From Actinomycetota bacterium (lineage in GTDB: Bacteria; Actinomycetota; Acidimicrobiia; Acidimicrobiales; Ilumatobacteraceae): a stretch of 5,012 nt of DNA. Position 1 is the stretch's first letter. The number at the start of each line of letters is the position of its first letter. Where the stretch lies: the NCBI GenBank assembly GCA_009704065.1, contig WLEX01000110.1, forward strand, positions 1 to 5,012, read 5' to 3'. The notes under the pieces were generated by a model. The model searched no databases, was not told where the DNA came from, and saw nothing but the letters and a program-made list of their open reading frames with translations. Both the position numbers and the translations under genes were made by a program. Of the stretch, positions 4,999 to 5,012 are shown piece after piece.

Positions 4999-5012
4999 AT
5001 GCGTGCATACGA
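4999..5012 (+). CDS. rpsF: Ribosomal protein S6, 5' end only
   Basis: Only four full codons are visible, encoding M-R-A-Y and then GA (Asp or Glu). Actinobacterial S6 proteins begin MR-x-YE, and M. tuberculosis rpsF (Rv0053) lies a few genes from the DUF5318 gene Rv0049. With the strong ribosome-binding site and a long structured leader this makes rpsF the best reading. S6 sits on the platform of the 30S subunit as a heterodimer with S18, and the rpsF operon usually continues with ssb, rpsR and rplI. Four residues cannot prove identity; another gene starting MRAY remains possible. Confidence 0.65.

Noticed and set aside
4905..5012. GTG at 4905 with GGGAGG before it, as the start of a small leader peptide or alternative gene
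   Set aside because: The frame stays open to the window end but is out of frame with rpsF, Arg-rich and without a family match; the purines are better explained as part of a hairpin stem.
1..5012. CRISPR array, IS element, tRNA, att site or toxin-antitoxin pair
   Set aside because: No regularly spaced direct repeats, terminal inverted repeats with a transposase, cloverleaf or paired small toxin-antitoxin genes were seen on either strand.

Overview
The window looks like a core-genome segment of an actinobacterium, most likely of the class Acidimicrobiia (aquatic lineages of about 50% GC would fit). The evidence is a PcnA-type CCA-adding enzyme with the actinobacterial domain layout, a DUF5318 zinc-ribbon protein close to Mycobacterium tuberculosis Rv0049, the apparent start of rpsF, and a large secreted protein that sits where DUF6049 (Rv3909) sits in other Actinomycetota. 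The class assignment is inference. I see no phage, IS element, CRISPR array, tRNA or rRNA gene. Six protein genes fill almost all of the window.

Layout. Positions 1-1430 (minus strand): the first 476 codons of a secreted protein that runs off the left edge. Positions 1427-2194 (minus): a two-part GNAT acetyltransferase whose stop overlaps the start of the secreted protein in an ATGA junction, so the two form one operon. Positions 2195-2293: a GC-rich divergent spacer. Positions 2294-3757 (plus): pcnA, the CCA-adding enzyme. Positions 3759-4379 (minus): a class I SAM-dependent methyltransferase, converging on pcnA with one base between the stops. Positions 4380-4409: a 30-bp divergent spacer with promoter-like elements on both strands. 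Positions 4410-4814 (plus): DUF5318 protein. Positions 4815-4998: an untranslated, structured stretch leading to a strong Shine-Dalgarno. Positions 4999-5012: first codons of rpsF.

Functionally this is housekeeping: tRNA 3'-end maturation (pcnA), the ribosome (rpsF), an envelope-linked secreted protein whose M. tuberculosis counterpart neighbours the lipid II flippase gene murJ (mviN), and three poorly characterised enzymes or regulators. Gene order is informative. In M. tuberculosis the pcnA/DUF6049 block and the DUF5318/rpsF block lie on opposite sides of oriC; here they are separated by a single methyltransferase gene.

I found no convincing new defence or mobile system. The observations most worth checking are the 4815-4998 leader, which has mutually exclusive pairings and an S6:S18-like element that would hide the rpsF ribosome-binding site; the sharp changes of alanine codon use inside genes, which make the window look mosaic; TAnnnT boxes placed for leaderless or near-leaderless starts at four genes; and a short insertion carrying a second D-x-D beside the catalytic D-x-D of PcnA.
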